In this document: piece after piece, positions 7,342 to 7,796 of the stretch | How positions within the stretch are numbered: the first letter of the stretch is position 1 | Layout: each line of letters begins with the position of its first letter | Origin: Saprospiraceae bacterium | GTDB taxonomy: Bacteria > Bacteroidota > Bacteroidia > Chitinophagales > Saprospiraceae | Length of the DNA stretch: 7,796 bases | Assembly: GCA_027009605.1 (NCBI GenBank) | Contig: JALVCY010000585.1 | Span: 1 to 7,796 of the forward strand | Direction: 5' to 3' | Notes under the pieces: generated by a model | What the model was told of the DNA's origin: nothing | The model's input: the letters and a program-made list of their open reading frames with translations, nothing else | Database searches by the model: none | Position numbers and translations under genes: made by a program

Positions 7342-7372
7342 CAAAGGTACGGTTTTTTTTAAGAAGGAGCAA
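7342..7372 (-). promoter_or_regulatory. Promoter of the rpsF-rpsR-rplI operon
   Basis: On the minus strand TACCTTTG (7349-7342) matches the Bacteroidota -7 consensus TAnnTTTG exactly, with TTG at 7372-7370 as the -33 core and a 20-base spacer that includes an A8 run (plus-strand T8 at 7353-7360). The predicted start near 7336 leaves a leader of only about 25 bases before the rpsF ATG at 7310. Confidence 0.72.
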
Positions 7373-7443
7373 GTTAAAAGTTGAGACGCTTTGCTAGTTG
7401 AAGAAGTTGAGTCGTTCGCCTTCGGCTCTCTAGGTTGAGACTT

Positions 7444-7474
7444 GTCCCGATTACTATCGTGGATTCGGACTTCG
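7444..7474. repeat. 31-base hairpin repeat, copy 1
   Basis: Identical over 31 bases to 7614-7644. Inside it TCCCGAT (7445-7451) pairs with ATCG(T)GGA (7456-7463), a 7-bp stem with one bulged T and loop TACT. The end reads TTCGGACTTCG. It lies between a GGTTGAGACTT and a GGTTGAG word. Confidence 0.88.
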
Positions 7475-7613
7475 GGTTGAGTGCTTCGCAGGTTGAGATG
7501 ATTTGGGTTTTTGTCGGAATTTTACTTCATCATTCATTATTCGGCGTTCTACATTCGATATTCTGTTAGTTGAAAAAGTTGAAAGAGTTGATTCGCTACG
7601 CTAGTTGATTCAC

Positions 7614-7644
7614 GTCCCGATTACTATCGTGGATTCGGACTTCG
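7614..7644. repeat. 31-base hairpin repeat, copy 2
   Basis: An exact copy of 7444-7474, 170 bases downstream in the same orientation, with the same bulged T in the stem (TCCCGAT at 7615-7621, partner at 7626-7633). It is flanked by AGTTGATTCAC on the left and TTAGTTGATTCG on the right, so it is embedded in the GTTGA lattice like copy 1. Confidence 0.88.
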
Positions 7645-7699
7645 TTAGTTGATTCGCTTCGCTAGTTGAAGAAGTTGAAGCTTGCTAGGAAAGAAATAA

Positions 7700-7718
7700 A
7701 TCTGCGTACATCTGCGGG
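7700..7718 (+). repeat. ATCTGCG double word, copy 1
   Basis: ATCTGCG, three bases, then ATCTGCGGG. The same 19-base design recurs at 7774-7792, differing only in the three-base middle (TAC here, CAT there). The two copies bracket the tandem 7-base repeat. Confidence 0.8.
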
Positions 7719-7740
7719 CAAAGGAAGTAGTGAGAGATGA

Positions 7741-7772
7741 GTAGTGAGTAGTGAGTAGTGAGTAGTGAGTAG
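7741..7772 (+). repeat. Tandem repeat of GTAGTGA, about 4.6 copies
   Basis: Four perfect GTAGTGA units (7741-7768) and a partial GTAG (7769-7772). Degenerate units precede it (GTAGTGAGAGATGA, 7727-7740). The unit holds TAG and TGA and is 7 bases long, so translation is blocked in the plus-strand frames; it is a likely site of slippage and length variation between strains. Confidence 0.92.
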
Positions 7773-7773
7773 A

Positions 7774-7792
7774 ATCTGCGCATATCTGCGGG
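7774..7792 (+). repeat. ATCTGCG double word, copy 2
   Basis: Second copy of the 19-base ATCTGCG-NNN-ATCTGCGGG design seen at 7700-7718. It begins two bases after the tandem heptamer tract and ends four bases before the window edge, so the repeat field may continue beyond it. Confidence 0.8.
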
Positions 7793-7796
7793 AATA

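Larger units (their letters stand above)
7379..7678 (+). repeat. (A/G)GTTGA word lattice with 9- and 17-base periodic spacing
   Basis: AGTTGA starts at 7379, 7396, 7405, 7568, 7577, 7586, 7603, 7647, 7664 and 7673, and GGTTGA at 7433, 7475 and 7491: 13 words in 300 bases by my count. Neighbours are repeatedly 9 bases apart (AGTTGAAGAAGTTGA type) or 17 apart. The 17-base units are near copies of AGTTGATTCGCTWCGCT, at 7586 and 7647, with AGTTGAGACGCTTTGCT at 7379. The two larger gaps of 42 and 44 bases each contain one copy of the 31-base hairpin repeat. Confidence 0.8.
7374..7796. other. Repeat-rich intergenic region, no gene seen
   Basis: From upstream of the rpsF promoter to the window edge I find no convincing reading frame, tRNA or rRNA. 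Nearly all of it consists of short repeated words, listed separately: an (A/G)GTTGA lattice, two copies of a 31-base hairpin repeat, ATCTGCG pairs and a 7-base tandem repeat. Between the lattice halves, 7497-7567 holds loosely repetitive ATTCATTATTCG- and CATTCGATATTC-like text. Frequent stops in all frames argue against coding. Confidence 0.7.

Noticed and set aside
7379..7678. Possible CRISPR array
   Set aside because: The repeated words are only 6-17 bases, their spacing is 9, 17 or about 43, and there are no uniform unique spacers; the 31-base repeat has just two copies 170 bases apart.
7311..7796. tRNA or small structured RNA gene in the gene-free right end
   Set aside because: I found no cloverleaf or TTCGAATC-type T-loop context; the GATTCGGAC text belongs to the two-copy hairpin repeat.

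Overview
The window looks like a chromosomal piece of a Bacteroidota bacterium, probably an environmental, gliding-type lineage with a type IX secretion system (T9SS). The evidence is an rpsF-rpsR-rplI ribosomal operon with Bacteroidota-like proteins, promoters of the Bacteroidota type (TAnnTTTG at -7 with TTG or TTTG at -33), A-rich rather than Shine-Dalgarno-like start regions, and a secreted protein ending in a typical T9SS type A sorting domain. I cannot name the genus.

Layout. Positions 1-3658 (minus strand) hold most of a very large secreted protein, 1219 codons visible, whose 3' end lies off the left edge. Its conserved blocks are those of a clan GH-A-like glycoside hydrolase TIM barrel, but the barrel appears split by about 525 residues of beta-rich domains. 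Positions 3659-3938 are a divergent AT-rich promoter region. Positions 3939-6083 (plus strand) encode a 714-residue secreted solenoid of about 22 leucine-rich or receptor-L-domain-like repeats with a C-terminal T9SS sorting domain. Positions 6120-6158 hold one hairpin with a T-run on each side, which can end both this gene and the opposing ribosomal operon. Positions 6176-7310 (minus strand) encode L9, S18 and S6, transcribed in the order rpsF, rpsR, rplI from a promoter at 7342-7372. Positions 7311-7796 carry no gene but are rich in repeats: a lattice of (A/G)GTTGA words with 9- and 17-base spacing, an exact 31-base hairpin-bearing repeat in two copies, paired ATCTGCG words, and a tandem 7-base repeat.

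How it fits together. The two large genes are divergent and both encode exported proteins, plausibly a cell-surface or secreted carbohydrate-degrading enzyme and a surface binding or adhesion protein; a functional link between them is inference only. The ribosomal operon is housekeeping and unrelated in function. No established novel system is evident. The items most worth a second look are the interrupted glycosidase barrel, the patchwork base composition and C-to-G skew flips inside the solenoid gene, the homopolymer tract inside a predicted promoter spacer, and the ordered repeat lattice upstream of rpsF.
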